From positions 124,001 through 188,000 of the forward strand of contig NZ_JYHV01000014.1 of NCBI RefSeq assembly GCF_000952685.1: a stretch of DNA of 64,000 nt, in the 5' to 3' direction. The notes under the pieces are model-generated. The model was not told where the DNA came from. It made no database searches and was given only the letters and a program-made list of their open reading frames with translations. Position numbers and translations under genes: made by a program. Origin of the DNA: Stutzerimonas stutzeri (lineage in GTDB: Bacteria > Pseudomonadota > Gammaproteobacteria > Pseudomonadales > Pseudomonadaceae). Within the stretch, counting starts at the first letter, position 1. The number at the start of each line of letters is the position of its first letter. Shown here one piece after another: positions 8,155 through 16,850 of this stretch.

Positions 8155-8910
8155 ATGGACTTCGTCGGATTCGGGCTGAACACGGTATTGGGTCTGGTGT
8201 TGGGAACCCTTGGTGGCCTGTTCGGGATCGGCGGTGGGCTGATTGCAATTCCGGTGTTGGGCGTGCTGTTCGATCTGGACCAGCAGGTTGCGCAAGGCAC
8301 GGCGCTGGTAATGGTGGTGCCTAACGTTCTGCTCGCGATCTGGCGTTATCACCAACGCAACCGAATCGACCCGCGCCACGCCGCAGCGTTGGGCGTCGCC
8401 AGTTTCGGCTTCGCCATCGCCGGCGCGGCGGTCGCGGTATCTCTGGATGCTGGGCGTATGCGTATCGCCTTTGTCGGCTTTCTCGTTGCCTTGGCTATCT
8501 ACACCCTAACGCGTGTTTTCTTTCGTCCGCATCCCGGCGGGACCGAACTGCGTCACCCCTGGCCGTGGCTGGGCGTGTTGGGCGCTGGTGCCGGGGCGTT
8601 GGGCGGATTGTTCGGCGTCGGTGGCGCGGTGCTTGCTACGCCGGTGCTCACCGCCGTATTCGGTACTTCACAGGTCGTGGCGCAGGGGCTTTCATTGTCG
8701 CTGGCAGCTCCCAGCACCGCGGTCACCTTGTTCGCCTATGCGACCCATGGGCAGGTCGACTGGGCTCTGGGATTACCGCTCGCCATCGGCGGTCTGCTGA
8801 GCATCAGCCTTGGCGTCAGGCTGGCGCATGCACTGCCGGAACGCCTGCTTCGTCTGCTGTTCAGCGGCTTTCTGCTGGCGAGCGCGGTCATGCTGGCGCT
8901 GGAGGTGTGA
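8155..8910 (+). CDS. TauE/SafE family permease
   Basis: A 251-residue inner-membrane protein with about eight helices and the internal repeat of the TauE/SafE family: LGTLGGLFGIGGGLIAIPVL in the first half and GALGGLFGVGGAVLATPVL in the second, each containing the glycine-rich GxGGG/GxGG motif. Family members export sulfite, sulfoacetate or related organic anions, but the substrate here is not known. The gene stands alone, divergent from a LysR regulator 104 bases away, which is the usual arrangement of a transporter and its effector-responsive regulator. Confidence 0.87.
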   Translation: MDFVGFGLNTVLGLVLGTLGGLFGIGGGLIAIPVLGVLFDLDQQVAQGTALVMVVPNVLLAIWRYHQRNRIDPRHAAALGVASFGFAIAGAAVAVSLDAGRMRIAFVGFLVALAIYTLTRVFFRPHPGGTELRHPWPWLGVLGAGAGALGGLFGVGGAVLATPVLTAVFGTSQVVAQGLSLSLAAPSTAVTLFAYATHGQVDWALGLPLAIGGLLSISLGVRLAHALPERLLRLLFSGFLLASAVMLALEV

Positions 8911-8919
8911 GTGTGTCGA

Positions 8920-8948
8920 GTCGGGCCGCTGCTACGCGGTGACCCGAC
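8920..8948. terminator. Hairpin between convergent TauE/SafE and MATE genes
   Basis: GTCGGG-CCGC pairs with GCGG and CCCGAC around the loop TGCTAC, with a three-base bulge. It lies ten bases after the permease stop and runs into the last codons of the convergent MATE gene. No T-tract is seen, so a shared terminator is only plausible. Confidence 0.35.
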
Positions 8949-10320
8949 ACGGCTGTCGGTGGATCTCGCGACGGGCACTGCGCACCAGGCGGATGGTCAG
9001 GAGTATCGCGGCGCAACTCAAACCGGCGATCAAGCCCTGCCATAGGCCCGCCGGGCCGCTCGGGTCGCCGAACCTGTCGGTGAGGCCGAGCACGTAGCCC
9101 ACCGGTAAACCGATCCCCCAGTAGGCGAAGAGCGTGAAAATCATCGTCATGCGCGTGTCCTGGTAGCCGCGCAGCGCACCTGCCGCAGTAACCTGCACCA
9201 CATCTGAGAACTGGAACAGCGCGGCATAAAAGAACAGGCTGGCAGCGACCGCGATAACCGCCGGATCGGTGGTATAGATTCGGGCGATCTGCTCGCTGAA
9301 CAGCAGCATGCTACCCGCCGAGAAGCAGGCATAGGCCAGGCTCGATACGATCCCTAATCCGGCGACGAAACGTGCGTCTCGCGGTGCGCCGCGCCCGAGC
9401 GCTTGGCCGATGCGGATGGTGATGGCCATCCCCAGCGACAAAGGAATCATGAAGATAAGCGAGGTGAAGTTCAGCGCAATCTGGTGCCCGGCGACGACGG
9501 TCGCTCCCAGACCGCCAATCAACAAGGCGATGACCGAGAAGATGCTGGCCTCGGCGAAGACCGCAACGCCGATCGGCACGCCAACCGAAAGCAGGCGACT
9601 CAGCACCGACCATTGCGGCCAATCGAAACGGGCGAATAGCCGGCTTGACTGGTAATACTCGGCTCGCCGCACCCAGAACAGCATGGCCAACAACATGAAA
9701 CCCATGACCAGCGCTGTCGACCAGCCGCAGCCAACGCCGCCCATGGCTGGCAGGCCCAGCTTGCCGTAGATGAAAATGTAGTTCAGCGGGATATTTAGGG
9801 TCAGCGCGAGAAGACCCACCACCATGCTTGGTCGGGTGTGACCGAGCCCGTCGCTGAAACAGCGCAGCACCTGATACAGAGCCACCGCCGGAAAACCGCA
9901 GGCGACTGCCCGCAAGTAGGCCATGGTGGGATCGATCAGCGCCGGCTCGACTTGCATCAGATGCAGCACCGGTTCGGCATTCCACATCAGCAGCGCGAAC
10001 AGCGATCCGATACCGAACCCCATCCACAGCGCCTGCCGGACCAGCGGCCCGATCTGTTCATGCTGACTACTGCCGAAGCGCTGAGCGACGTTGGGCGTGG
10101 TCGCCAGAATGACTCCGGTCACCAACAAGAACACTGGAACCCAGATGGAGTTGCCCAAGGCGACCGCGGCAAGATCACGCGGGCTGACACGCCCGGCCAT
10201 CAGCGTGTCGACGAAACCCATGGCGGTGTTCGCTAGTTGGGCGATCATCATTGGTAATGCGAGGGCAAAGAGCGTGCGCAGTTCTACGCGGACTCGTCTG
10301 AGTTTCAACTCAGTGGGCAT
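8932..10320 (-). CDS. MATE family multidrug/sodium antiporter
   Basis: A 462-residue inner-membrane exporter with twelve predicted helices in two homologous halves. The first MatE repeat opens with FALALPMMIAQLANTAMGFVDTLMAGRVSPRDLAAVALGNSIW, and the second with LSVGVPIGVAVFAEASIFSVIALLIGGLGATVVAGHQIALN. These are signatures of the NorM/PmpM branch, which extrudes cationic drugs in exchange for Na+ or H+. Length and topology are normal. It is a single gene, convergent with the TauE/SafE permease and divergent from pdxB. The exact symbol (norM or pmpM) cannot be assigned without comparison. Confidence 0.92.
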   Translation of the reverse strand: MPTELKLRRVRVELRTLFALALPMMIAQLANTAMGFVDTLMAGRVSPRDLAAVALGNSIWVPVFLLVTGVILATTPNVAQRFGSSQHEQIGPLVRQALWMGFGIGSLFALLMWNAEPVLHLMQVEPALIDPTMAYLRAVACGFPAVALYQVLRCFSDGLGHTRPSMVVGLLALTLNIPLNYIFIYGKLGLPAMGGVGCGWSTALVMGFMLLAMLFWVRRAEYYQSSRLFARFDWPQWSVLSRLLSVGVPIGVAVFAEASIFSVIALLIGGLGATVVAGHQIALNFTSLIFMIPLSLGMAITIRIGQALGRGAPRDARFVAGLGIVSSLAYACFSAGSMLLFSEQIARIYTTDPAVIAVAASLFFYAALFQFSDVVQVTAAGALRGYQDTRMTMIFTLFAYWGIGLPVGYVLGLTDRFGDPSGPAGLWQGLIAGLSCAAILLTIRLVRSARREIHRQPCRVTA

Positions 10321-10441
10321 TGCGTGTTTTCCGGATTGTATACAGAAGCGGACTAGTCTACGCCGCGAGAGTGGCGCTCGGGAAGGCAGCAGAGCGGCTC
10401 GACGCGGTCTAGAATGGGCCGATCAATGACGGAGCCCGCTA

Positions 10442-11587
10442 ATGCGTATTCTTGCCGACGAAAACATTCCATTGGTCGAAGCCTTTTTTGCAGAGCATGG
10501 CGAGATTCGACGTATGCCGGGCCGAAGCATCAATAGAGCAGCGCTCGAACAGGCTGAGGTGCTGCTGGTTCGTTCCGTCACCCGGGTCGACCGCGAGCTT
10601 CTGGAAGGGAGCGCCGTGCGCTTCGTAGGCACCTGCACCATCGGTACGGACCATTTGGACGTCGATTACTTCGAAGAGGCAGGTATCGATTGGGCGAGTG
10701 CGCCGGGATGCAATGCCCGTGGTGTAGTCGACTACGTACTCGGCAGCTTGTTGGCGCTGGCCGAGGGGGAAGGTGTGTCACTGAGTGATCGCCGTTATGG
10801 CGTGGTTGGGGCCGGAGAAGTCGGCGGCAGGCTGGTGAAAGTTCTGCGTGGCCTGGGTTGGGATGTACGTGTCTGCGATCCACCGCGCCAGGCGCGCGAG
10901 ATCGGTGAGTTCGTCGGCCTGGATGAAATACTCGAAGAGTGCGACGTCATCAGTCTGCACACACCGCTGACGCTGGAAGGCGAACATTCGACGTTCCATT
11001 TGTTCGATAGCGCTCGCCTGTCGCAGTTGCGTCCCGGCGCTTGGTTGATTAATGCCGCCCGTGGTGCGGTCGTCGATAATGCCGCCTTGCGCGAACTGCT
11101 GGCCCAAAGGCCAGACACCCAGGCCGTGCTCGATGTCTGGGAGGGGGAGCCGCAGGTCGATGTCGAACTGGCGGAGCTCTGCTGGATCGCGACACCGCAT
11201 ATCGCCGGCTACAGCCTGGACGGCAAGCTGCGCGGAACGGCCCAGATCTATCAGGCGTTTTGCGCCAGTCGAGGTCTGGAGCCTAAAGTCGCACTGTCCG
11301 AATTGATGCCTGTTACGCCGCTTCGGGGGCTCTTATTCGATGCCTCGGCCGAGCCCGGCGACGTCTTGGCGACGATCTGCCGAGCTATCTACGACCCACG
11401 CAGGGATGACGCTGCCTTTCGCCGCAGCTTGTGCGAGGGTGAAGAGCAGCGTCGGATCGGCTTCGATCAGCTACGCAAGCAATACCCGCAGCGTCGAGAA
11501 ATAGACAGCTTGCAGATCCAGATCAGCTCCAGCCAGCCGCAGCTGGAACAGCTGGTGGGAGCCCTCGGGGCGACCTTGAAGCGCTGA
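10442..11587 (+). CDS. pdxB: Erythronate-4-phosphate dehydrogenase
   Basis: PdxB oxidises 4-phosphoerythronate in the DXP-dependent pathway to pyridoxal 5'-phosphate. The 381-residue protein starts with [16 protein letters not shown] and has the D-2-hydroxyacid dehydrogenase Rossmann motif ([29 protein letters not shown]), the catalytic Arg in [15 protein letters not shown], Glu in LDVWEGEP and His in [18 protein letters not shown]-terminal dimerisation domain of about 90 residues is the hallmark of PdxB. It is divergent from the MATE gene and followed by dnaX after 115 bases. Confidence 0.95.
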   Translation: MRILADENIPLVEAFFAEHGEIRRMPGRSINRAALEQAEVLLVRSVTRVDRELLEGSAVRFVGTCTIGTDHLDVDYFEEAGIDWASAPGCNARGVVDYVLGSLLALAEGEGVSLSDRRYGVVGAGEVGGRLVKVLRGLGWDVRVCDPPRQAREIGEFVGLDEILEECDVISLHTPLTLEGEHSTFHLFDSARLSQLRPGAWLINAARGAVVDNAALRELLAQRPDTQAVLDVWEGEPQVDVELAELCWIATPHIAGYSLDGKLRGTAQIYQAFCASRGLEPKVALSELMPVTPLRGLLFDASAEPGDVLATICRAIYDPRRDDAAFRRSLCEGEEQRRIGFDQLRKQYPQRREIDSLQIQISSSQPQLEQLVGALGATLKR

Positions 11588-11702
11588 TCGGGCTTTGTCC
11601 GCGATTGCGATGCACATTCGGGGTCCGGGCGACAGGCCGGATGCAATTTGCGGCCTGCTCCGCTAGCATTACCCGTCCTCTGCTTTATCCCGCGATGGTG
11701 TT

Positions 11703-13748
11703 ATGAGTTATCAGGTACTAGCCCGTAAATGGCGTCCGCGCTCGTTCCGCGAAATGGTCGGGCAGACGCACGTGCTCAAGGCCCTGATCAATGCGCTGGA
11801 CAGCCAGCGCCTGCACCATGCCTACCTGTTCACCGGCACGCGCGGGGTCGGCAAGACCACCATCGCGCGAATCATCGCCAAGTGCCTCAATTGCGAGACC
11901 GGCATCAGTTCCATGCCCTGTGGCGAATGCTCGGTCTGCCGAGAGATCGACGAGGGCCGTTTCGTCGACCTGATCGAGGTTGACGCTGCAAGCCGCACCA
12001 AGGTCGAGGATACCCGCGAGCTTTTGGACAATGTGCAGTACGCACCCAGCCGCGGTCGCTACAAGGTCTATTTGATCGACGAAGTGCACATGCTGTCGTC
12101 GCATTCGTTCAATGCGCTGCTCAAGACCCTCGAAGAGCCGCCGCCCCACGTCAAGTTTCTGCTGGCCACGACGGACCCGCAGAAGCTGCCGGTGACCATC
12201 CTCTCGCGCTGCTTGCAGTTCTCGCTGAAGAACATGCCTCCCGAGCGCGTGGTCGAGCACTTGACCCATGTGCTCGGTGTCGAGCAGGTGCCTTTCGAGG
12301 AAGATGCCCTCTGGTTGCTGGGGCGCGCCGCCGACGGCTCGATGCGCGATGCCATGAGTCTGACCGATCAGGCTATCGCATTCGGTGAGGGTAAGGTGCT
12401 CGCGGCCGATGTCCGCAGCATGCTGGGAACTCTCGATCACGGGCAGGTGTATGGCGTATTGCAGGCGCTGTTGGAAGGCGATGCCCGGGCGCTGCTGGAG
12501 GCGGTTCGCCATCTTGCCGAACAAGGGCCTGACTGGGGCGGCGTTCTGGCGGAAATACTCAACGTGCTACACCGTGTCGCTGTCGCTCAGGCGTTGCCGG
12601 ACGCGGTAGACAACGGCCAGGGCGATCGTGATCGGGTGTTGGCGCTGGCGCAGGCACTGCCGGCCGAGGATGTACAGTTCTATTACCAGATGGGTCTGAT
12701 CGGTCGACGTGACCTGTCGCTGGCACCCGATCCGCGCAGCGGCTTCGAAATGGTCCTGTTGCGCATGCTCGCGTTCCGGCCTGCCGATAGCGAAGACGCG
12801 CCGCGAACGTCACTAAAGAGCTTGGGGATCAGTCCGGCCACGACTGATTCCAGAACAACGGATGTGGCCGGTACAGCGGCATCGGCTGTACCGGTTCGCG
12901 ATCCGGTTGTAGTGCCGAAGGCACCCGCGCAGCCTGCTGCCGTTACCCCTCAGCCCGCTCAGCAGGCAGAGCCGCGACCCGCTTCGGCAGCCGCCGTTCC
13001 TGCTCCAGAACCGTTATCCACTACGAGTGCCGTGCCGGTTGATGCGACACCCGAGCCCACAAAGCCGGAACCTGTTCCGCCGGTTGTCGATGTGCCTTGG
13101 AACGAGCCGCCCGTTACGCCGCCGGTCGCGGTGGAAAGCGAGGCCCTGGAACAAAGGGTCGAGCCCATTGGCGAGCCGGAGCATCTGGCTGCAGTGGTCG
13201 AGGTAAGCGAGCCGGACGATGACGAGCCGCCGTTGACCGACGAGGACTATTTCGAGGTTGAAACCCAGGCCGAGGCTTATCTCGATGGGCTGGACGATCT
13301 GGCGTTGGAGCCGCAGGCCGCCGAGCCGGCGCCCGCGGTTCAACCTGCGACCGGCTTGGCTGCCGAGTGGCTCGATATCTATCTGAAGCTTGGCTTGGGC
13401 GGTCTGACCGGCAGCATTGCGGCCAACTGTACATTGATATCCATAGATGGCGATCGCTGGCTCATGCACTTGGATCCGGCGCAAAGTGCTCTGTTCAATG
13501 CGACTCAGCATCGGCGCTTGAACGATGCGTTGAATCAATACCACGGGCGCACATTGCAACTCGATATCGAGCTGCAGACACCGCAACAGGAAACGCCTGC
13601 CCAGGCCGCGGCACGCCGCCGCGGCGAGCGTCAGCGAGCGGCAGAGCAGTCGATCCAGACCGACCCCGTAGTGCAGCAACTGATGCAACAGTTCGCCGCA
13701 GTTATTCGCGACGGTACCATCGAACCCGTAGAACACTCCGAACCCTGA
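11703..13748 (+). CDS. dnaX: DNA polymerase III subunit tau (and gamma)
   Basis: DnaX is the clamp-loader ATPase that opens the beta clamp and ties together the replisome. The 681-residue protein has Walker A GTRGVGKTTIAR, a zinc module CLNCETGISSMPCGECSVC, Walker B as LIDEVHMLS, and sensor 1 in LATTDPQKLPVTILSRC. From about residue 370 to 560 there is a Pro/Ala/Glu-rich linker, followed by the tau-specific C-terminal domain. I see no A-AAA-AAG slippery heptamer of the E. coli type, so any gamma form would need another route. A 4.5S RNA gene, which often precedes dnaX in pseudomonads, is not visible in the 115 bases upstream. Confidence 0.96.
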   Translation: MSYQVLARKWRPRSFREMVGQTHVLKALINALDSQRLHHAYLFTGTRGVGKTTIARIIAKCLNCETGISSMPCGECSVCREIDEGRFVDLIEVDAASRTKVEDTRELLDNVQYAPSRGRYKVYLIDEVHMLSSHSFNALLKTLEEPPPHVKFLLATTDPQKLPVTILSRCLQFSLKNMPPERVVEHLTHVLGVEQVPFEEDALWLLGRAADGSMRDAMSLTDQAIAFGEGKVLAADVRSMLGTLDHGQVYGVLQALLEGDARALLEAVRHLAEQGPDWGGVLAEILNVLHRVAVAQALPDAVDNGQGDRDRVLALAQALPAEDVQFYYQMGLIGRRDLSLAPDPRSGFEMVLLRMLAFRPADSEDAPRTSLKSLGISPATTDSRTTDVAGTAASAVPVRDPVVVPKAPAQPAAVTPQPAQQAEPRPASAAAVPAPEPLSTTSAVPVDATPEPTKPEPVPPVVDVPWNEPPVTPPVAVESEALEQRVEPIGEPEHLAAVVEVSEPDDDEPPLTDEDYFEVETQAEAYLDGLDDLALEPQAAEPAPAVQPATGLAAEWLDIYLKLGLGGLTGSIAANCTLISIDGDRWLMHLDPAQSALFNATQHRRLNDALNQYHGRTLQLDIELQTPQQETPAQAAARRRGERQRAAEQSIQTDPVVQQLMQQFAAVIRDGTIEPVEHSEP

Positions 13749-13763
13749 TCCGAGGTAGATCCC

Positions 13764-14090
13764 ATGATGAAAGGTGGCATGGCCGGCCTGATGAAGCAGG
13801 CGCAGCAGATGCAGGAAAAAATGCAGAAAATGCAAGAGGAGCTCGCCAACGCTGAGGTAACCGGTCAATCCGGTGCCGGCCTGGTGAGTGTCGTGATGAA
13901 CGGTCGACACGACGTCAAGCGCGTCAGCCTGGACGACAGCCTGATGCAGGAAGACAAGGAAATTCTCGAAGACCTGATTGCCGCTGCGGTGAATGACGCG
14001 GTGCGCAAGATCGAGCAGAACAGCAAGGAAAAAATGGCGGGCATGACCGATGGCATGCAGTTGCCACCGGGCTTCAAAATGCCTTTCTGA
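13764..14090 (+). CDS. ybaB: YbaB/EbfC nucleoid-associated protein
   Basis: A 108-residue DNA-binding protein of the YbaB/EbfC family, homodimeric and probably nucleoid-associated. The N-terminal helix is Met/Gln/Lys-rich ([24 protein letters not shown]), followed by [27 protein letters not shown] and a C-terminal [12 protein letters not shown], all typical of the family. It sits 15 bases after dnaX with a GAGG ribosome binding site and belongs to the conserved dnaX-ybaB-recR group. Its biochemical role in pseudomonads is not settled. Confidence 0.94.
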   Translation: MMKGGMAGLMKQAQQMQEKMQKMQEELANAEVTGQSGAGLVSVVMNGRHDVKRVSLDDSLMQEDKEILEDLIAAAVNDAVRKIEQNSKEKMAGMTDGMQLPPGFKMPF

Positions 14091-14097
14091 TCCAGCC

Positions 14098-14118
14098 CGG
14101 GTGTCGCTCTGACACCCG
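14098..14118 (+). terminator. Hairpin just after ybaB
   Basis: Eight base pairs (CGGGTGTC with GACACCCG) around the loop GCTCT, eight bases after the ybaB stop. There is no T-tract, so it may be an attenuator or an mRNA-processing site between ybaB and recR. Confidence 0.4.
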
Positions 14119-14132
14119 ATCGGCGGACCATG

Positions 14133-14174
14133 CGAGCCGTGAAACCGCCAGGATCAGGCGGTCTTCACGGCTCG
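14133..14174 (+). promoter_or_regulatory. Long hairpin in the recR leader
   Basis: The arms at 14133-14149 and 14157-14174 pair over 17 positions with a single bulged base and a loop of seven bases. The stem is followed by GC-rich sequence with no T-tract, and recR starts 50 bases downstream. It could limit read-through from ybaB or shape the recR leader RNA. Confidence 0.45.
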
Positions 14175-14223
14175 AGGCCCGGCCGTCCTGTCTCCTCGTA
14201 TCATCCCCGCTCCGGTGAATTCC

Positions 14224-14823
14224 ATGTCTTTCAGCCCGCTTATTCGTCAACTTATCGATGCGCTGCGCGTCCTGCCTGGTGTAGGGCAAAAAACCGCTCA
14301 GCGTATGGCACTGCAAATGCTTGAGCGTGACCGCAGCGGCGGGCTCCGATTGGCCCAGGCGTTGACTCGAGCGATGGAAGAGGTGGGCTATTGCCAGCAA
14401 TGTCGTACGCTGAGCGAGGAGGCACTCTGTCCGCAGTGCGCCGACCCGCGGCGGGATGACTCACTGCTGTGTATCGTGCAAAGCCCGGTGGATGTGTTCG
14501 CCGTAGAACAGACAGGGTTTCGCGGCCGCTACTTCGTTCTCAAGGGGCATTTGTCCCCACTCGATGGCCTCGGCCCCGAAGCCATCGGCATTCCCGAACT
14601 CCTGGTGCGCGTGGCTGAAGGTAATTTCAGCGAGGCGATATTGGCAACCAACCCGACCGTAGAAGGCGAGGCCACTGCCCATTACATCGCGCAGTTACTG
14701 ATCCCGAAGGGATTGACGCTCAGCCGTATTGCGCACGGTGTACCGCTGGGTGGCGAGCTCGATCTGGTCGATGGCGGCACCCTTGCTCACGCGTTGGCCG
14801 GGCGAAAGACCATCACGCTGTGA
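14224..14823 (+). CDS. recR: Recombination mediator protein RecR
   Basis: RecR works with RecO (and RecF) to load RecA on single-stranded DNA during gap repair. The 199-residue protein has the helix-hairpin-helix [20 protein letters not shown], the zinc finger [16 protein letters not shown], and the Toprim domain from about residue 80 ([28 protein letters not shown]), ending in the Walker-B-like C-terminal region. ATG at 14224 is preferred over the GTG at 14215 by homology with the usual MSFSPL start. Confidence 0.96.
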   Translation: MSFSPLIRQLIDALRVLPGVGQKTAQRMALQMLERDRSGGLRLAQALTRAMEEVGYCQQCRTLSEEALCPQCADPRRDDSLLCIVQSPVDVFAVEQTGFRGRYFVLKGHLSPLDGLGPEAIGIPELLVRVAEGNFSEAILATNPTVEGEATAHYIAQLLIPKGLTLSRIAHGVPLGGELDLVDGGTLAHALAGRKTITL

Positions 14824-15020
14824 TCATCGTGACGGAGAGCGGGCCGGGCCCAGCAGACATGAACTTATAACTCTGGGTTAGTGGCTTATGGCTGCTAAGT
14901 AGTGCCTACCCCAAAGAACTTCGTGTAAAGTTCTAAGCCAGAAATGCTTAATAACCAAAACTTATTACATGCTTGATTTTGGTTATATAGCTAATGATGC
15001 CTACGAACTTGAGGTCGATG
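14824..15020 (+). promoter_or_regulatory. AT-rich control region with two perfect dyads upstream of the ABC importer
   Basis: This region is clearly richer in A and T than its surroundings. It holds two perfect inverted repeats. The first is AGAACTT at 14915-14921 with AAGTTCT at 14928-14934, spacer six. The second is ATAACCAAAA at 14951-14960 with TTTTGGTTAT at 14977-14986, spacer sixteen. The second ends 34 bases before the importer start. Several TTA/TAA-rich steps recall LysR-type (CysB-like) control of sulfonate genes, but no consensus can be assigned. The dyads could be operators or RNA stems. Confidence 0.55.
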
Positions 15021-16010
15021 ATGAAGGCTAGACACTGGCTGGTTTCCGCATTGTTGCTGTTGAGCACCTTCGCGCACGCACAAGAAACGTTCAAGGTCGG
15101 CTATATCCGTGTCATGGATGATGCCCAGGCGATGGTTGCCTACGAAGGGGGGCTGTACAAGAAGCATGGCCTTGATGTCGAGCTGGTCGAGTTCAGCTCC
15201 GGTACCGATTTGATCAAGGCCATCATCGGTGGCCAGTTGGATACAGGGGTTCTCGGGTTCACCAATGCGGTTGCATGGGCCTCGAAGGGCGCTGATCTTA
15301 AAGTTGTTGGTGGTGCACAGCAGGGCTACCACTCGATCGTGGCGCGTGAAGGTAGTGGCATCGAGAAGATCAATGACCTGAAGGGCAAAATTCTCGCCTC
15401 TCAGAAAGAGGGCAGCACAGCCGACGCAGTCCTGCGCGGCGTGACGCTGAAAGCCGCCAACCTTGCTCCGAGTGAGGTGAACATCATGGGCACCAGCCCG
15501 GCGGTGGCGGTGCAGTCCCTTGTTTCAGGGCGTGCCGATGCAGCGTTCCTCTTCGAACCCTATGATCGCATCGCTCAACTCGTGGCTCCTGTGAAGCAGA
15601 TCTACGAGATTGGCGAGGTCTGGCCATTTCCCTGCATGGTTGTAATCACTTCCGGCGAGACCTTGGAGAAGCGCAAGGAGGCGGTGTGGCAATCGCTGGA
15701 CGCCCAGCGAGAGGCGATCGACATGCTGGAAAATCAGCCGGCCGAAGCGGCGAAGCTCATCGCTGACTACTTCATTGCCGAACCGACGCTCAAGACCCTC
15801 AATCGTGGTGACCTGCCTCGCGAAGTGGTCATTGAAGAAGCCATCGCCACTCAGACCTTTAGCGCCAAGCTGGGCAGCGAGGACCTGGAGCGTATCCAGG
15901 AACTGGCCGACATCCTTCAGGATCTCGGGTCGCTCAAGACCCGCGATGGTAAACCGTTCGACACCAGCGCCATCCTCGACCTTTCCTGGCAGCAAGCTCG
16001 CGAACTCTAA
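15021..16010 (+). CDS. ABC transporter substrate-binding protein, SsuA/TauA/NMT1-like
   Basis: A 329-residue periplasmic binding protein with a signal peptide (HWLVSALLLLSTFAHA, then QETFKVGYIRVMDD). It belongs to the NMT1/SsuA-TauA class: KKHGLDVELVEFSSGTDLIKAIIGGQLDTGVLGFTNAVAWASKGADLKVVGG is the typical first lobe, and KINDLKGKILASQKEGSTADAVLRG the second. Such proteins carry sulfonates, taurine, nitrate, thiamine precursors or aromatic acids; the ligand cannot be told here. ATG at 15021 is six bases after a GAGG site; ATGs at 15018 and 14994 are alternatives. It is the first gene of an importer operon continuing with ATPase and permease. Confidence 0.88.
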   Translation: MKARHWLVSALLLLSTFAHAQETFKVGYIRVMDDAQAMVAYEGGLYKKHGLDVELVEFSSGTDLIKAIIGGQLDTGVLGFTNAVAWASKGADLKVVGGAQQGYHSIVAREGSGIEKINDLKGKILASQKEGSTADAVLRGVTLKAANLAPSEVNIMGTSPAVAVQSLVSGRADAAFLFEPYDRIAQLVAPVKQIYEIGEVWPFPCMVVITSGETLEKRKEAVWQSLDAQREAIDMLENQPAEAAKLIADYFIAEPTLKTLNRGDLPREVVIEEAIATQTFSAKLGSEDLERIQELADILQDLGSLKTRDGKPFDTSAILDLSWQQAREL

Positions 16011-16032
16011 GGTCGGCAGCAGATCGTTCCAT

Positions 16033-16062
16033 ACACTGCCCGGCCTTAGTGCCGGGCAGTGT
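16033..16062 (+). terminator. Strong 12-bp hairpin between binding protein and ATPase genes
   Basis: ACACTGCCCGGC at 16033-16044 pairs perfectly with GCCGGGCAGTGT at 16051-16062 around the loop CTTAGT. It lies 22 bases after the binding-protein stop. There is no T-run directly after the stem. In binding-protein-dependent importers such intercistronic stems often block 3' exonucleases or partly terminate, so that the binding protein is made in excess over ATPase and permease. Confidence 0.6.
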
Positions 16063-16106
16063 CATTCAAGCCCTTCAGTTGGGCAGTTTTTGAGGTCTTC
16101 AACGCG

Positions 16107-16850
16107 ATGCAGCTCAGGTTTGAAGAAGTAGACAAGCATTTCGGGCAGCTCGAAGTCATCAAGGGCTTCAATGGTGAATTCGCTCAAGGCGAGCTGGTTG
16201 CCCTGGTAGGGCCTTCCGGTTGTGGCAAATCGACACTTCTACATCTGGTTGCCGGGCTGGAGAACCCCACGGCAGGGCGGGTGCTGGCCGATGGTAAGAA
16301 AATACCGGGCCCAAGCCCCCGACGGACTCTGGTGTTTCAGGAGCATGCGCTGTATCCCTGGCTCTCGTTGCAGGCCAACGTCGCCATGGCTCTGGAGTTG
16401 CAGGGGGTGGCCAAGACCGACGCGTTCGAGCAGGCAAAGGCCTGGCTCGCCCGAGTGAGTCTGGACGGGTTCGAACATTACTATCCGCATCAGGTTTCCG
16501 GCGGCATGCGCCAGCGCACCGCATTGGCTCGTGCTTTTATCGCCAAACCGGAAGTGCTGCTGCTGGATGAGCCCTTCGGCGCGCTCGATGCACTGACGCG
16601 CATGGCCTTGCAGGACGTGCTGCGTGAGCTGATCGATGAGCACCAACCCACCGTACTGCTGGTGACCCATGACGTTGACGAAGCACTGTACCTGGCCGAC
16701 CACGTACTGGTGTTCAGCGCGCGTCCGGCACGGGTGCTGAAAACCTTCAATTTCACCCATTGCGAGAAGAGCCACGATCTGTCCGAATTCGCTGCCGAGC
16801 GGCGCGAGATACTTCGGTTGTTGGGTATCAAGACGGAGGTAGGGCACTGA
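16107..16850 (+). CDS. ABC transporter ATP-binding protein (SsuB/TauB-like)
   Basis: The cytoplasmic ATPase of the importer, 247 residues. Walker A is LVGPSGCGKSTLL, the Q-loop is LVFQEHALYPWLSL, the signature motif is VSGGMRQRTALARAF, Walker B is VLLLDEPFGALDALTR, and the switch His is in LLVTHDVDEALYLAD. This is the full set for an active nitrate/sulfonate/taurine-class ATPase. ATG at 16107 is preferred over the frame-open ATG at 16059 because MQLRFEEVDKHF is the normal family start. Its stop codon shares a base with the permease start. Confidence 0.94.
   Translation: MQLRFEEVDKHFGQLEVIKGFNGEFAQGELVALVGPSGCGKSTLLHLVAGLENPTAGRVLADGKKIPGPSPRRTLVFQEHALYPWLSLQANVAMALELQGVAKTDAFEQAKAWLARVSLDGFEHYYPHQVSGGMRQRTALARAFIAKPEVLLLDEPFGALDALTRMALQDVLRELIDEHQPTVLLVTHDVDEALYLADHVLVFSARPARVLKTFNFTHCEKSHDLSEFAAERREILRLLGIKTEVGH

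Noticed and set aside
11588..11702. 4.5S RNA (SRP) gene upstream of dnaX, as in other pseudomonads
   Set aside because: The conserved GGTCCGGAAGGAAGCAG stretch is not present in these 115 bases.
12780..13100. Programmed frameshift site in dnaX to make gamma
   Set aside because: No A-AAA-AAG heptamer or similar slippery run is seen.
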